Below, piece by piece: positions 13,919-22,304 of a DNA stretch of 64,000 bases. Positions within the stretch are counted from its first letter, which is position 1. Each line of letters starts with the position of its first letter. This stretch comes from Anaerolineales bacterium (GTDB taxonomy: Bacteria > Chloroflexota > Anaerolineae > Anaerolineales > Villigracilaceae), in NCBI GenBank assembly GCA_030583905.1, contig CP129481.1, positions 1,178,001 to 1,242,000 on the forward strand, read 5' to 3'. The translations under genes were made by a program, and so were the position numbers. The notes beneath the pieces were generated by a model. It searched no databases. It was not told where the DNA came from and was given only the letters and a program-made list of their open reading frames with translations.

Positions 13919-15424
13919 CTACATTCTGAACAAGAGCTTCACTTCGGACCAGATAATTGCCAGCGCGATGCTGCCGCCAATGACCATGCCGATCAGTGCG
14001 GTGACGATGGCGCCGCCGGGCAGATAGACTGCGATGAGGTAGGCGATTACTCCGCCCACGACCGCTGCCAGCAAGCCTTTGAATACGGCGCTGTTCGTTT
14101 TCAGGGGTTCATGCGTCCGTTTGGAGAGCCAGACGAGCAGGATGATGGCTTCGATCAACAGGGCGATCTCGGCAAACGCGATGATCGGCGCGCCGATATC
14201 GGCAAACAGGAAAACACCGACGATGCTGATCGCCAGAAACATGGCAAGCCGCAGGAGGACGGCATACAGCGGGACCATCGGTTCCTTGCGGGCGTAGAAT
14301 GCGCGGACTGCCACTTCGTGAATGACATAGCCCGTCAACGTGGCAAGGTAGGCGCGCGTGGTCCAAGTGATGAGTACGGAGGTGGCTTCATCGAAGCCGA
14401 AGACGGCGCGCACCAGCGGATGAAGTCCCGCCGACATGACCGCCGCGACGGGCAGGGTAAGTGCGATCAAGACTCGCAGGGCGCGTTCGACCGTAGCGCC
14501 GAACTCCTTCCAGTCACGTTTTGAAGCGAGTTCTGAAAGGGTCGGCAAAAGCGCAGTGGCAATGGCAGTCCCAAGGATGGTTTCAGGGACTTGCATGATC
14601 ATCCAGCCGAAGGTCAGGGACGTGACCGCGCCAACCTGATCCAAGCGTGATGCGAGATTATCGCGCGCGATGAAGATGAGTTGGATGCCTGCCATCGTAA
14701 AGAGGCGCGGAGCCATCAATTTGACCGCTTCGATCAAACCTGTATGGCGGAGATCCAGCGACGGCGTCCAGCGGAATCCGAATTTGAAGAGCATGGGAAC
14801 CTGCACCAGCAAATGCATTGCCGCGCCGATGATCACGCCATAGACCAGACCATAGATCCCAAAATGCGGTACAAGGAAGATCGCGCCGAAGATCTGACCG
14901 ATGTTGTACATGCTCGGCGCAATGGCAGGCATGACGAAATGCTGGTTCGCCTGCAGTGACGCCATCACCAAACCGCTGATGGAAAAGATGAGCGTGCCAA
15001 TTAAATTCAGCCGCATCAACTCTGCCAGCAGGGTGCGCTGTTCCACGCCGAATCCCGGCGCGATGCCGATCTCCGCATCCACGATCTGCTGCGCGAAAAT
15101 GGCAATGATGAGCGCGGCAACACCTGTTGCAATAAACCCAAAATTTGCCACGCGCGAGAACAGATCCCACGCGGCGGCACGGTCTTTGGTCGTGAGATAT
15201 TCCGTCAACAGCGGGATGAATGCCATTGCCAATGCGCCGCCGGAGATCAACGCGAACAACATATCGGGCAGATTGTTTGCGGCGTTGAACGTATCCAGCA
15301 GATGCACTTCGTCCGTGTAAATGCGTGAGACGATGGCGGTGTGCACAAAAGCGAATATTTTATTGATCAGAAAGAAGAACGCAACGATCAGCGAGTTGCG
15401 CGCCAGACGCGAAAGTTTATTCAT
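13919..15424 (-). CDS. murJ: Lipid II flippase MurJ
   Basis: A 501-aa MOP-superfamily membrane protein with about 13-14 transmembrane helices that moves lipid II across the cytoplasmic membrane for peptidoglycan synthesis. The MurJ/MviN N-terminus is clear (NSLIVAFFFLINKIFAFV, FNAANNLPDMLFALISGGAL, AFIPLLTEYL), as is GWMIMQVPETILGTAIATAL in the middle. The length is normal. AGGA lies five bases before the ATG. It is 15 bases downstream of the zinc-ribbon gene, in a minus-strand cluster. Confidence 0.93.
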   Translation of the reverse strand: MNKLSRLARNSLIVAFFFLINKIFAFVHTAIVSRIYTDEVHLLDTFNAANNLPDMLFALISGGALAMAFIPLLTEYLTTKDRAAAWDLFSRVANFGFIATGVAALIIAIFAQQIVDAEIGIAPGFGVEQRTLLAELMRLNLIGTLIFSISGLVMASLQANQHFVMPAIAPSMYNIGQIFGAIFLVPHFGIYGLVYGVIIGAAMHLLVQVPMLFKFGFRWTPSLDLRHTGLIEAVKLMAPRLFTMAGIQLIFIARDNLASRLDQVGAVTSLTFGWMIMQVPETILGTAIATALLPTLSELASKRDWKEFGATVERALRVLIALTLPVAAVMSAGLHPLVRAVFGFDEATSVLITWTTRAYLATLTGYVIHEVAVRAFYARKEPMVPLYAVLLRLAMFLAISIVGVFLFADIGAPIIAFAEIALLIEAIILLVWLSKRTHEPLKTNSAVFKGLLAAVVGGVIAYLIAVYLPGGAIVTALIGMVIGGSIALAIIWSEVKLLFRM

Positions 15425-15439
15425 TCAATTCCTGTAACG

Positions 15440-15631
15440 CTATTTTGTCTCAGGTGAATCCAACTCGATACCCGGTAATTTTTCAGCCAGCAAATGCGTT
15501 TTGTGGATCAGCACCGGCAGGCATTGCGGGCAGATGTAATTGGTTTCATTTTTAAATGTCATGTGCAGCAAAGGCACTTGTTCTTCATTGCGTCCGCAGT
15601 TCAGGCAGTTTTTTTCAATTTGTGTGTTCAT
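15440..15631 (-). CDS. Small zinc-ribbon protein
   Basis: A 63-aa protein with two CxxC pairs (NCLNCGRN and ICPQCLP) about 25 residues apart, the signature of a structural zinc ribbon. AGGAG lies four bases before the ATG. It sits between the divergent SDR (7-base gap) and murJ (15-base gap), so it is clearly part of a transcription unit. The function is unknown; such small ribbons often bind RNA or protein partners. Confidence 0.65.
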   Translation of the reverse strand: MNTQIEKNCLNCGRNEEQVPLLHMTFKNETNYICPQCLPVLIHKTHLLAEKLPGIELDSPETK

Positions 15632-15638
15632 GGTTCTC

Positions 15639-16430
15639 CTAAAATGTTCCCTTGATCATGCCGCCGTCCACGCTCAACATCACACCGGTGACATAGGATG
15701 CGGCAGGGCTGACGAGGAATACCGCGGCATTTGCGAACTCCTCGGGCGTTGCCATCCTCCCGAACGGACTCTCCGCCGCCTGCCGCTTCGCCTCTTCCTC
15801 GACCGTGGTGCTGTTCGCTTCCGCCCGGACCTCCAGCAACTCTGTGACCCGTTCCGTCTCCGTCCAGCCCGGTATGATCGAATTGACGCGGATGCCTTCC
15901 TTGCCCAGATCCAGCGCAAGGGATTTGGTCAAGCCGATGGTCGCCAGACGGATGCTGTTCGAAAGGATCAGGTTGGGAATCGGTTGTTTCACCGACAGCG
16001 AGGTGATCGTCAGAATGCTCGGCGAATCCGATTTCCGCAAATACGGAAGCGTCGATTGTATCAGACGTACATGAGCCATCAGGCACAGGTCAATGCCTTT
16101 TTGCCAGTCGGCTTCATTCAGTGACTCGAGAGCGCCGGGCTTCGGTCCACCCGTGTTGGTGATGAGAATATCCAGCCCGCCGAGCGATTCTGCGGCTTGC
16201 TTCACCAGGTTTTCCGGCACATCCGGCAAACTGAGGTCTCCAGCCAGCCCAATGACCTGTGAGCCTGTCTCTTTTTGCAGTTTCTCTGCTTTGGCTTTGA
16301 TCTTTGCCTCATCTCGCCCATTGATGGCCACCTTACAGCCTTCTTTTGCCAATCCCAGCGCGGCGGCATAACCCAACCCCTGTGACGAGCCAGTAACGAG
16401 CGCGCGTTTGTTTTTGAGTCTTAAGTCCAT
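15639..16430 (-). CDS. Divergent SDR oxidoreductase lacking YxxxK
   Basis: A 263-aa Rossmann-fold short-chain dehydrogenase. The cofactor motif TGSSQGLGYAAA, the NTGG motif (ITNTGGPKPG) and the C-terminal VTGVMLSVDGGM are typical. The classical catalytic Tyr-x3-Lys is absent: the region after ITSLS reads IPNLILSNSIRLATIGLTK, with SN and R where Y and K are expected. A subgroup of SDRs shares this feature and its chemistry is not established. The ATG at 16430 has GGAGA seven bases upstream. The frame extends to 16598, but only through a GC-rich repeat. Confidence 0.85.
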   Translation of the reverse strand: MDLRLKNKRALVTGSSQGLGYAAALGLAKEGCKVAINGRDEAKIKAKAEKLQKETGSQVIGLAGDLSLPDVPENLVKQAAESLGGLDILITNTGGPKPGALESLNEADWQKGIDLCLMAHVRLIQSTLPYLRKSDSPSILTITSLSVKQPIPNLILSNSIRLATIGLTKSLALDLGKEGIRVNSIIPGWTETERVTELLEVRAEANSTTVEEEAKRQAAESPFGRMATPEEFANAAVFLVSPAASYVTGVMLSVDGGMIKGTF

Positions 16431-16442
16431 GATATTTTCTCC

Positions 16443-16495
16443 GTAGGGCAGGGAAACCCTGCCCTTGTGATGGGGCGAGATGACCTCGCCCCTAC
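16443..16495. repeat. GC-rich double-hairpin repeat
   Basis: Two adjacent hairpins, GGGCAGGG/CCCTGCCC and GGGGCGAG/CTCGCCCC, bounded by GTAG and CTAC. Related elements lie at 39537-39583 and 50629-50656. This copy fills the gap between the SDR and DUF503 genes and contains the DUF503 stop codon. Confidence 0.75.
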
Positions 16496-16776
16496 ATAAC
16501 CATCTCGATCTTCGTATCCCAGACATCCCCATCCGTCCAGTTCGATTCCACCCATTTTGCCACATTTTGCAAAGCGGATTGCAGAAAAGAATGGTCATTC
16601 CCCACCATCGCGCAGACGATGACCGCTTCGTCCCATTTATCGTGCAAATCCATCTCCGCCACAGAGACGTTGAACTCGCGCCGCAAACGCGACATAAGCG
16701 GCTTGATCCGCCCGCGCTTGTCTTTCAGCGAGGCACAGAGGGGGATTCGGAGATGGATGGTGAGTGTGGCGAGCAT
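16492..16776 (-). CDS. DUF503 (YlxP-like) protein
   Basis: A 94-aa DUF503 family protein, similar to YlxP of Firmicutes, which is associated with ribosome or translation loci but has no settled function. The N-terminus LTIHLRIPLCASLKDKRG and the RREFNVSVAEMD block are family hallmarks. The last codons and the TAG stop overlap the edge of the GC-rich repeat. It is divergent from folC, with a heptad array between them. Confidence 0.8.
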   Translation of the reverse strand: MLATLTIHLRIPLCASLKDKRGRIKPLMSRLRREFNVSVAEMDLHDKWDEAVIVCAMVGNDHSFLQSALQNVAKWVESNWTDGDVWDTKIEMVM

Positions 16777-16780
16777 GTTG

Positions 16781-16815
16781 ATTTTCGACTTGCGGATTAT
16801 GATTTTCGATTTACA
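16781..16815. repeat. Heptad array in folC promoter
   Basis: Five consecutive 7-bp units: ATTTTCG, ACTTGCG, GATTATG, ATTTTCG, ATTTACA. Two are identical and a third shares the ATTT start. The last unit runs into TACAAT, the putative -10 box of folC. Confidence 0.6.
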
Positions 16816-16817
16816 AT
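16812..16817 (+). promoter_or_regulatory. -10 box of folC, near-leaderless
   Basis: TACAAT, seven bases before the ATG at 16825. It overlaps the last unit of the heptad array. Confidence 0.5.
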
Positions 16818-16824
16818 CTCATTT

Positions 16825-18138
16825 ATGGACATCGAAACCCGATACAACCAAGCGCTTGATTACCTGTATTCCTTCGTGGATTATAGCCTCAAACATTCGT
16901 CCGAACTTGCCAAGGCGGATTTCAACCTCGACCGCATGTTCGCGTTGATGGAGTCGCTGGGTGAGCCGCAAAAGAAATATCCCATCATCCACGTGGCAGG
17001 GACGAAAGGGAAGGGGTCGGTTTCGGCGTTGTGCGCGTCCGCGCTGCGTGCGGCGGGATACAAGGTCGGTTTGTACACATCGCCGCATTTGGAAGATTAC
17101 ACTGAGCGGATTCGCGTCAACGGCGAGCCGATCTCGCATGAGCAATTGATCGAGTTGGTGGAAGAGATCAAACCGCACGTGGCGAAGATTCCCAAACTGA
17201 CCACTTTCGAGATCACCACCGCGTTGGGCTTCATGGCGTTTGCCAAATTCGGCGTGGATGCGGCGGTTCTGGAGGTCGGTTTGGGCGGGCGGCTGGATGC
17301 GACCAATGTTGTCACGCCGAAAGTTTCGGTCATCACCTCGTTGTCGTACGATCACATGGCAGTGCTCGGCAACACGCTTGCGCTCATTGCGGGGGAGAAG
17401 GCGGGCATCGTCAAAGATGGCGTGCCTGTCGTCTCCGCCCCGCAAAAGGATGAAGCGCTCGAAGTTCTTCTGCGCGTAGCCAAGTCAAAAAATTGCGAGT
17501 TTACGCTGGTTGGGAAGGATGTACCCTTTGAGTTTGTCAAGGCGTCTTTGGATGGACAAAAACTCAGAATTCAGAATTCACGCGAAACGTTCAGAATTCC
17601 GTTGCTCGGCTCGCATCAGATCGAAAACGCCGCCACCGCCTACACCGCGTTGAAAGCTAGCGGAATTGCCATTACGGATGAAGACATCCAAAAGGGATTT
17701 TCTCAGGTACAATGGCGCGCGCGCTTCGAGATCGCCCGCCTCGACCCGCCGCTGATATTTGATTCTGCCCATAATCAGGATTCGTTCGAGAAGCTGTTTG
17801 AAACGCTCGAAACCTATTTCCCCGGCAAAATGGTTTATCTCATTTTCGGCGCGTCGGAGGATAAGAACATTCCCGGCATGTTTGCGGCGATGAAACCGAA
17901 GATTCAAAAATTGATCATCACGCGCGCCGATCATCCAAGAGCCTTGAGCGTGGAGCATGTTCAGGGTCTCGCCGAACAGGCTGGGGTGGAGTCGGAGGCG
18001 GTGGTTCCCGTCCGGGAGGCGTTGAAGCGCGCTCTTGAATTGTCGTCAAACGATGGTAGCATTGTGTTATCCGCCGGGTCGATGTTCGTGACCGCGGAAG
18101 TAATGAGAGAGTATTCGTCATTGCGAGGAAGGCGTTAG
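16825..18138 (+). CDS. folC: Folylpolyglutamate/dihydrofolate synthase
   Basis: A Mur-ligase-family enzyme of 437 aa adding glutamate to (dihydro)folate. The ATP loop HVAGTKGKGS (residues 56-65) and SPHLEDYTERIRVNGEPIS are diagnostic, with GLGGRLDATNVV and SYDHMAVLGNTL following. The C-terminal domain carries LIFDSAHNQDSF. The ATG at 16825 gives the standard N-terminus; the frame is open from 16480 only through repeat DNA. The last residues (SLRGRR) and the TAG stop come from a TCATTGCGAG-type repeat that begins at 18117, so the native C-terminus was replaced or trimmed. Confidence 0.92.
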   Translation: MDIETRYNQALDYLYSFVDYSLKHSSELAKADFNLDRMFALMESLGEPQKKYPIIHVAGTKGKGSVSALCASALRAAGYKVGLYTSPHLEDYTERIRVNGEPISHEQLIELVEEIKPHVAKIPKLTTFEITTALGFMAFAKFGVDAAVLEVGLGGRLDATNVVTPKVSVITSLSYDHMAVLGNTLALIAGEKAGIVKDGVPVVSAPQKDEALEVLLRVAKSKNCEFTLVGKDVPFEFVKASLDGQKLRIQNSRETFRIPLLGSHQIENAATAYTALKASGIAITDEDIQKGFSQVQWRARFEIARLDPPLIFDSAHNQDSFEKLFETLETYFPGKMVYLIFGASEDKNIPGMFAAMKPKIQKLIITRADHPRALSVEHVQGLAEQAGVESEAVVPVREALKRALELSSNDGSIVLSAGSMFVTAEVMREYSSLRGRR

Positions 18139-18206
18139 CCCGACGAAGCAATCTCCAACATTGTATATGAGATTGCTTCGTGGCGCAGGGTGCCACTCGC
18201 AATGAC
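18117..18206. repeat. TCATTGCGAG-type palindromic repeat
   Basis: A 90-base element with inverted ends GTCATTGCGAG / CTCGCAATGAC and an inner stem GAAGCAATCTC / GAGATTGCTTC. It begins within folC, provides that gene's stop codon, and ends immediately before the AGAGGA ribosome binding site of lon. It is non-autonomous, with no coding capacity. Confidence 0.85.
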
Positions 18207-18218
18207 AGAGGATTTTGA

Positions 18219-20687
18219 ATGACCCAACCCAACTGGACTGAAGAAGATAATTTTGACCTGACGCTCTCACAGCGGACGGAGGAGTTGTACCGCATCCCCA
18301 ACCTCGAGCCGAGAGCGGACGGGTTGATCGAGGCGGTTGTCCTGCCGTTGCGCGACATGGTCATTTTCCCGCGCATGGTCTCGCCGATCTTCGTCGGGCG
18401 CGAGGCGTCGCTGATGGCGGTGCATGAAGCGCAGACGAAGGAGCAGACGGTTATCGGTTTAACCCAGCGCGATCCCGAGGTAAATGATCCTGGCGCGGAG
18501 GATTTCCTGCCCATCGGTGTGGAGATGGCGGTGGGACGCTTGCTGAACATGCCCGACGGTTCGCGTTCGGCGCTGGTGCAGGGACGCAGGCGCGTGGAGA
18601 TCGTCGAGTTCATCCGTTTGAAGCCGTATATCAAGGTGCGCGCGCGGGTGATCAACGAACCTGTGACCGCCGACCGGCAGACGCAGGCATTGATGCGCTC
18701 GGTATTGAGTCTGTTCGAGCGCTGTATCCAGTTGGATCGTTCGATCCCCGAAGAGGCGCATTTGTTCGCGTTGAATATTTCCGAACCCGGCTGGCTGGCG
18801 GACATGGTTGCCACGTCGCTGGCGTTGACCTATGAAGCGAAACTGCGCCTGCTGCTGATTCTCGACCCGAAAGCGCGGCTGGGACAGTTAAACAACCTGC
18901 TGGCGCAGGAAGTGGATGTGCTCGAACTCGAAGATGAGATCCACTCGCGCGTGCAGAACGAAGTGGATAAAAGCCAGCGCGAGTTCTACTTGCGCGAGCA
19001 GATGAAGCAGATCCAGACCGAATTGGGCGAAGGCGATATCTTCACGCGCGATGCGGCGGAATTGAAAAAGAAACTCGAGTCGGCGAGCCTGCCCGAAGAG
19101 GCGAAGAAAGTTGCATTCAAGGAATTGGAACGCCTCAACCAGATGCCGCCCATGGCGCCCGAAGTCGGCATCATCCGCACATATATTGACTGGATCCTCG
19201 ACCTGCCGTGGAGCAATTCCACGCCGGATAACCTCGATGTAAAGAACGCCGCCAAAACGCTCGAGCGCGATCACTACGGTTTGAAGAAAGCCAAAGACCG
19301 CATCCTTGAATACATCGCGGTGCGCTCGCTCAAACCCAAAAAGGAACGCCAGCCGATCCTGTGTTTCGTCGGTCCGCCCGGGGTGGGGAAGACCTCGCTT
19401 GGGCGTTCGATCGCCGATGCGCTGGGACGCAAGTTCGTGCGCGTTTCGTTGGGCGGCGTGCGCGATGAAGCAGAGATCCGTGGACACCGCCGCACCTACA
19501 TCGGCGCGCTGCCCGGGCGCATCATCCAGACGATGAAACGGGCTGGCACCTCCAATCCGCTGTTCATGCTGGATGAGATCGACAAACTATATTCGGACTT
19601 CCGCGGCGATCCTGCTTCGGCGATGCTTGAAGTGCTGGACCCGGAACAGAACTACGCCTTTAGCGATCACTACCTCGAAATGCCGTTCGACCTGTCCAAA
19701 GTGATGTTCGTGACGACGGCGAATTCGCTGGGAAGCATCCCGTCCCCTCTGCTCGACCGCATGGAAGTGATCGAATTTCCCGGTTACATCGAAGAGGAAA
19801 AGATCGAGATTGCCAACCGCTATCTCATTCCGCGCCAGATCGAAGAGAACGGCATCGAAGATATGGAGATCAAGTTCGAGATTCCCGCCTTACAGAGAAT
19901 CATCCGCGAGTACACGTATGAGGCGGGCGTCCGCAACCTCGAGCGCGAGATCGGACGCGTGTGCCGCAAGATCGCGCGTCTCAAAGCGGAGGGGAAGAAA
20001 TATCCGACCTCCATCGCGCCCGAAATGATCGAAAAACTGCTCGGACCACAACAAGTCATCCCGCCCGAAGCCGAACGCACGGACGAGGTCGGCGTCGCTA
20101 CCAGCCTGGCATGGACGGAGAACGGCGGCGAGATCATGGCGGTGGAGGTTGCAATTCTTGAAGGCAAGGGCGGCGTGCAGATGACCGGTCAGATGGGCGA
20201 AGTGATGCAGGAGTCCGCGCACGCTGCGTTGACGTACATCAAATCGCGCGCCGAAACCTTGAAAATTGACATGGAAGTCTTCGAGCGCATGGACATCCAC
20301 ATCCACATGCCCGAAGGCGGCATCCCGAAGGATGGACCTTCGGCAGGCATCACGATGGCGACGGCGATCATCTCTGCGCTGACGGGACGTCCCACCTTCC
20401 GCCACGTTGGCATGACGGGCGAGATCACCCTGCGCGGACGTGTGCTTCCCATCGGCGGCGTGCGCGAGAAAGTCCTTGCCGCGCATCGCGCCGGGCTGAA
20501 AACTGTTCTATTGCCCGAAAAGAATCTCAAGGATTTGGTGGACCTGCCCAAGACGGCGAAGTCCGAACTGAAGATCATCCCCGTCAAATACATGGATGAG
20601 ATTTTGGAGATCGCGCTCGGCAAACAGGCGGTGGTCAAGCCGCCGAAGCCGAAGAAGGTAGCACGTGAGGATAATCAGGAAGAGTAG
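18219..20687 (+). CDS. lon: ATP-dependent Lon protease
   Basis: An 822-aa LonA-type protease, full length. It has an N-terminal substrate-binding domain (about 40-240), an AAA+ domain with Walker A GPPGVGKT at 385-392 and Walker B LFMLDEIDK, and a C-terminal serine protease domain. The catalytic dyad is S708 (in PKDGPSAGITMATA) and K751 (in GGVREKVLAAHRAG). It degrades misfolded and regulatory proteins in the cytoplasm. AGAGGA is six bases before the ATG. No CIRCE or other heat-shock operator is seen upstream; the gap to folC is occupied by a repeat. Confidence 0.97.
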   Translation: MTQPNWTEEDNFDLTLSQRTEELYRIPNLEPRADGLIEAVVLPLRDMVIFPRMVSPIFVGREASLMAVHEAQTKEQTVIGLTQRDPEVNDPGAEDFLPIGVEMAVGRLLNMPDGSRSALVQGRRRVEIVEFIRLKPYIKVRARVINEPVTADRQTQALMRSVLSLFERCIQLDRSIPEEAHLFALNISEPGWLADMVATSLALTYEAKLRLLLILDPKARLGQLNNLLAQEVDVLELEDEIHSRVQNEVDKSQREFYLREQMKQIQTELGEGDIFTRDAAELKKKLESASLPEEAKKVAFKELERLNQMPPMAPEVGIIRTYIDWILDLPWSNSTPDNLDVKNAAKTLERDHYGLKKAKDRILEYIAVRSLKPKKERQPILCFVGPPGVGKTSLGRSIADALGRKFVRVSLGGVRDEAEIRGHRRTYIGALPGRIIQTMKRAGTSNPLFMLDEIDKLYSDFRGDPASAMLEVLDPEQNYAFSDHYLEMPFDLSKVMFVTTANSLGSIPSPLLDRMEVIEFPGYIEEEKIEIANRYLIPRQIEENGIEDMEIKFEIPALQRIIREYTYEAGVRNLEREIGRVCRKIARLKAEGKKYPTSIAPEMIEKLLGPQQVIPPEAERTDEVGVATSLAWTENGGEIMAVEVAILEGKGGVQMTGQMGEVMQESAHAALTYIKSRAETLKIDMEVFERMDIHIHMPEGGIPKDGPSAGITMATAIISALTGRPTFRHVGMTGEITLRGRVLPIGGVREKVLAAHRAGLKTVLLPEKNLKDLVDLPKTAKSELKIIPVKYMDEILEIALGKQAVVKPPKPKKVAREDNQEE

Positions 20688-20717
20688 TGTTAAATAGGCT
20701 ATTGTGATGATGGTTCT

Positions 20718-20753
20718 TACTCGTCCGTCCTGATGGTCTTTAAGAGACGAGTA
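20718..20753 (+). terminator. Possible terminator hairpin after lon
   Basis: TACTCGTC (20718-20725) and GACGAGTA (20746-20753) form a perfect 8-bp stem around a 20-base loop. The nearest T-rich stretch begins about 8 bases later (CCGTTTTTAATTTTT). This is a weak fit to an intrinsic terminator. Confidence 0.4.
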
Positions 20754-20764
20754 CTATCCCGTTT

Positions 20765-20962
20765 TTAATTTTTAAGAATAATAACAACGAGGACAGTCAG
20801 AATCACGGCAAGGATTGCTCCGCCGCTGATTAAGGCAATAACCATATTTTTCGATAAGTGTAATGTAGCGCCAGCAGGCAAAATCCGTTTAAGCAACAAG
20901 CCCGATCCCACTACCCCAAGAAAAAACAAAAGAGAAATTAGAACTGATTGTAATGCTGACAT
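20765..20962 (-). CDS. Small two-helix membrane protein
   Basis: A 65-aa open frame with two hydrophobic segments (about 5-24 and 40-62) joined by a short polar loop (LKRILPAGATLHLSKN). A GGAG lies about 12 bases before the ATG, a little far. It is in an AT-rich stretch with no conserved neighbours and no recognisable family. It could be real or a chance frame; the clean two-helix pattern favours a real gene. Confidence 0.45.
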   Translation of the reverse strand: MSALQSVLISLLFFLGVVGSGLLLKRILPAGATLHLSKNMVIALISGGAILAVILTVLVVIILKN

Positions 20963-21043
20963 GGGATTAAGAGATTCTCCTTAAGAAAAACAATTAGCGA
21001 CACAATTTTGATATTCTCATGGTCGGCAATAATTTACCGATCA

Positions 21044-21093
21044 CGGGCATAAACTGTATGTTTTACTCCTCAAAGAAACACAATTTATGCCCG
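21044..21093. repeat. Ten-base inverted repeat in AT-rich gap
   Basis: CGGGCATAAA (21044-21053) and TTTATGCCCG (21084-21093) are perfect inverted arms 30 bases apart. The surrounding gap 20963-21170 otherwise shows no gene. Confidence 0.4.
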
Positions 21094-21170
21094 CGGAATA
21101 AGATTGTTCCTTCTTTATTTTATTGTTCAGTGTTGCTGGTCTATTCTGAACAAATACAATTAAATTACTT

Positions 21171-21620
21171 TTACCAACAAACATTTACTCCATTAGGGTA
21201 ATATGTAGATGTATACCAAAGCATATACGTGCCTGAGACACCGATCCATAAGCCCTCTGCCTGCAAAATAGCTCCAATTGGAATTCCATAAATCGTACCG
21301 CCTGCAAAAAGACCAAGTGTTACATATCCAGTGCCAACAACTATAGCTGTCCATGCAATTGTATCAAGAATCCACCTGTCAACAAATACACACCCTTCTA
21401 TAGCATTTTGGGTCACACTAGATTCGGAATCTTGAAGTTGGTTTTCCTCTTGGTCGTCTTTGATAATAGTGGGACGCTCCTCTAAAGGGATTTCTTTTAA
21501 GTGAACATTAATTTCCGAAAACTCGTTTTGAACCCATTCTATAGTTTGTTGAGAAACTTTCAAGGAAGCGGGGATTTTCTCTTCGTCCAAGACAAAGAAT
21601 CCATCCGCGCTTATGCTCAT
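21171..21620 (-). CDS. Secreted/membrane small protein with glycine-rich hydrophobic C-terminus
   Basis: A 149-aa frame. The N-terminal half is polar (SQQTIEWVQNEFSEINVHLK). The C-terminal half has two hydrophobic stretches (about 80-102 and 108-132) rich in Gly, ending in Cys-Trp. In the same frame, upstream of the first ATG as far as a TGA at 21708-21710, the DNA reads SSTAFPVQAKPANNPIFTD then IAQLKPY. That looks like the end of a signal peptide plus a mature N-terminus, so the true 5' end seems to be lost or frameshifted. Small secreted Gram-positive proteins, some bacteriocin-like, have this layout. Its ATG overlaps the stop of the preceding gene (ATGA). Confidence 0.5.
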   Translation of the reverse strand: MSISADGFFVLDEEKIPASLKVSQQTIEWVQNEFSEINVHLKEIPLEERPTIIKDDQEENQLQDSESSVTQNAIEGCVFVDRWILDTIAWTAIVVGTGYVTLGLFAGGTIYGIPIGAILQAEGLWIGVSGTYMLWYTSTYYPNGVNVCW

Positions 21621-22039
21621 ATATGGCTTAAGCTGTGCAATATCAGTATCAGTGAAAATTGGATTGTTCGCTGGTTTGGCTTGAACAGGAAAAGCCGTTG
21701 ATGAATTTCATTTGTGCCGTAGATAATGCTTCCGGGCGTTGGGTACCAGTCACCGGCGTCCGGGGTGGGATAACATACGCCAATTTCGACGCCGCTTTCG
21801 ATGATTCGGGCGAATTCGACTCTGACAGTTGTCTCGTTCACTGTAGAGGAAAGCGGATATCCGCTCTGATCACTCGCTACAGGATTCTCGGATATTGGAT
21901 TGCTTTCCTGGAAGACATTGATTGAGTTTCCAGCGCTTGCCTGCCCTTGTGGTCTCGATGCGTACCAGACGATGGATGCGATGGCGATCATCGCAAGGAA
22001 TCCAATAACGGCAATAGAGACTTTGGTTTTTGCGAACAT
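21617..22039 (-). CDS. Membrane-anchored extracytoplasmic protein, possibly truncated
   Basis: 140 aa from the ATG with AAAGGA about eight bases upstream; the frame is open to 22204 but without a better start. It has one N-terminal signal anchor (about 6-27, SIAVIGFLAMIAIASIVWYA), then an extracytoplasmic region with VRVEFARIIESGVEIGVCY and DAGDWYPTPGS. These resemble beta-rich domains of other Chloroflexota surface proteins. The last ~35 residues turn hydrophobic and unpatterned, as if the frame had been joined to foreign sequence. Together with the next gene this looks like a recombination junction. Confidence 0.5.
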   Translation of the reverse strand: MFAKTKVSIAVIGFLAMIAIASIVWYASRPQGQASAGNSINVFQESNPISENPVASDQSGYPLSSTVNETTVRVEFARIIESGVEIGVCYPTPDAGDWYPTPGSIIYGTNEIHQRLFLFKPNQRTIQFSLILILHSLSHI

Positions 22040-22289
22040 TTTTCTTGTCCTTTCTGTTGACCTTAATTCAACTTTTTCCATACTTTTTGTCAAATCGTAA
22101 GGATATTGTGTAGCGAGAGTCTGTATCTGGTTGGGATTATCGTTGAAACTCCCTCGATAACAATAAAATTCTACACCGTTTTGAAGAAATGGATTTACTG
22201 GCATTTGGCGAATTTTTGTAAAATTAAAAAAAAGGAATGCCCAAACATCAAAAACGTAATTGTCATGGAGCGTTTTGCGTTTTTCGTTT

Positions 22290-22295
22290 TACAAT
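22290..22295 (+). promoter_or_regulatory. Putative -10 box, near-leaderless SDR gene
   Basis: TACAAT nine bases before the ATG at 22305, with no ribosome binding site in between. The predicted leader is about three bases. Confidence 0.4.
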
Positions 22296-22304
22296 TGCCG
22301 CGCC

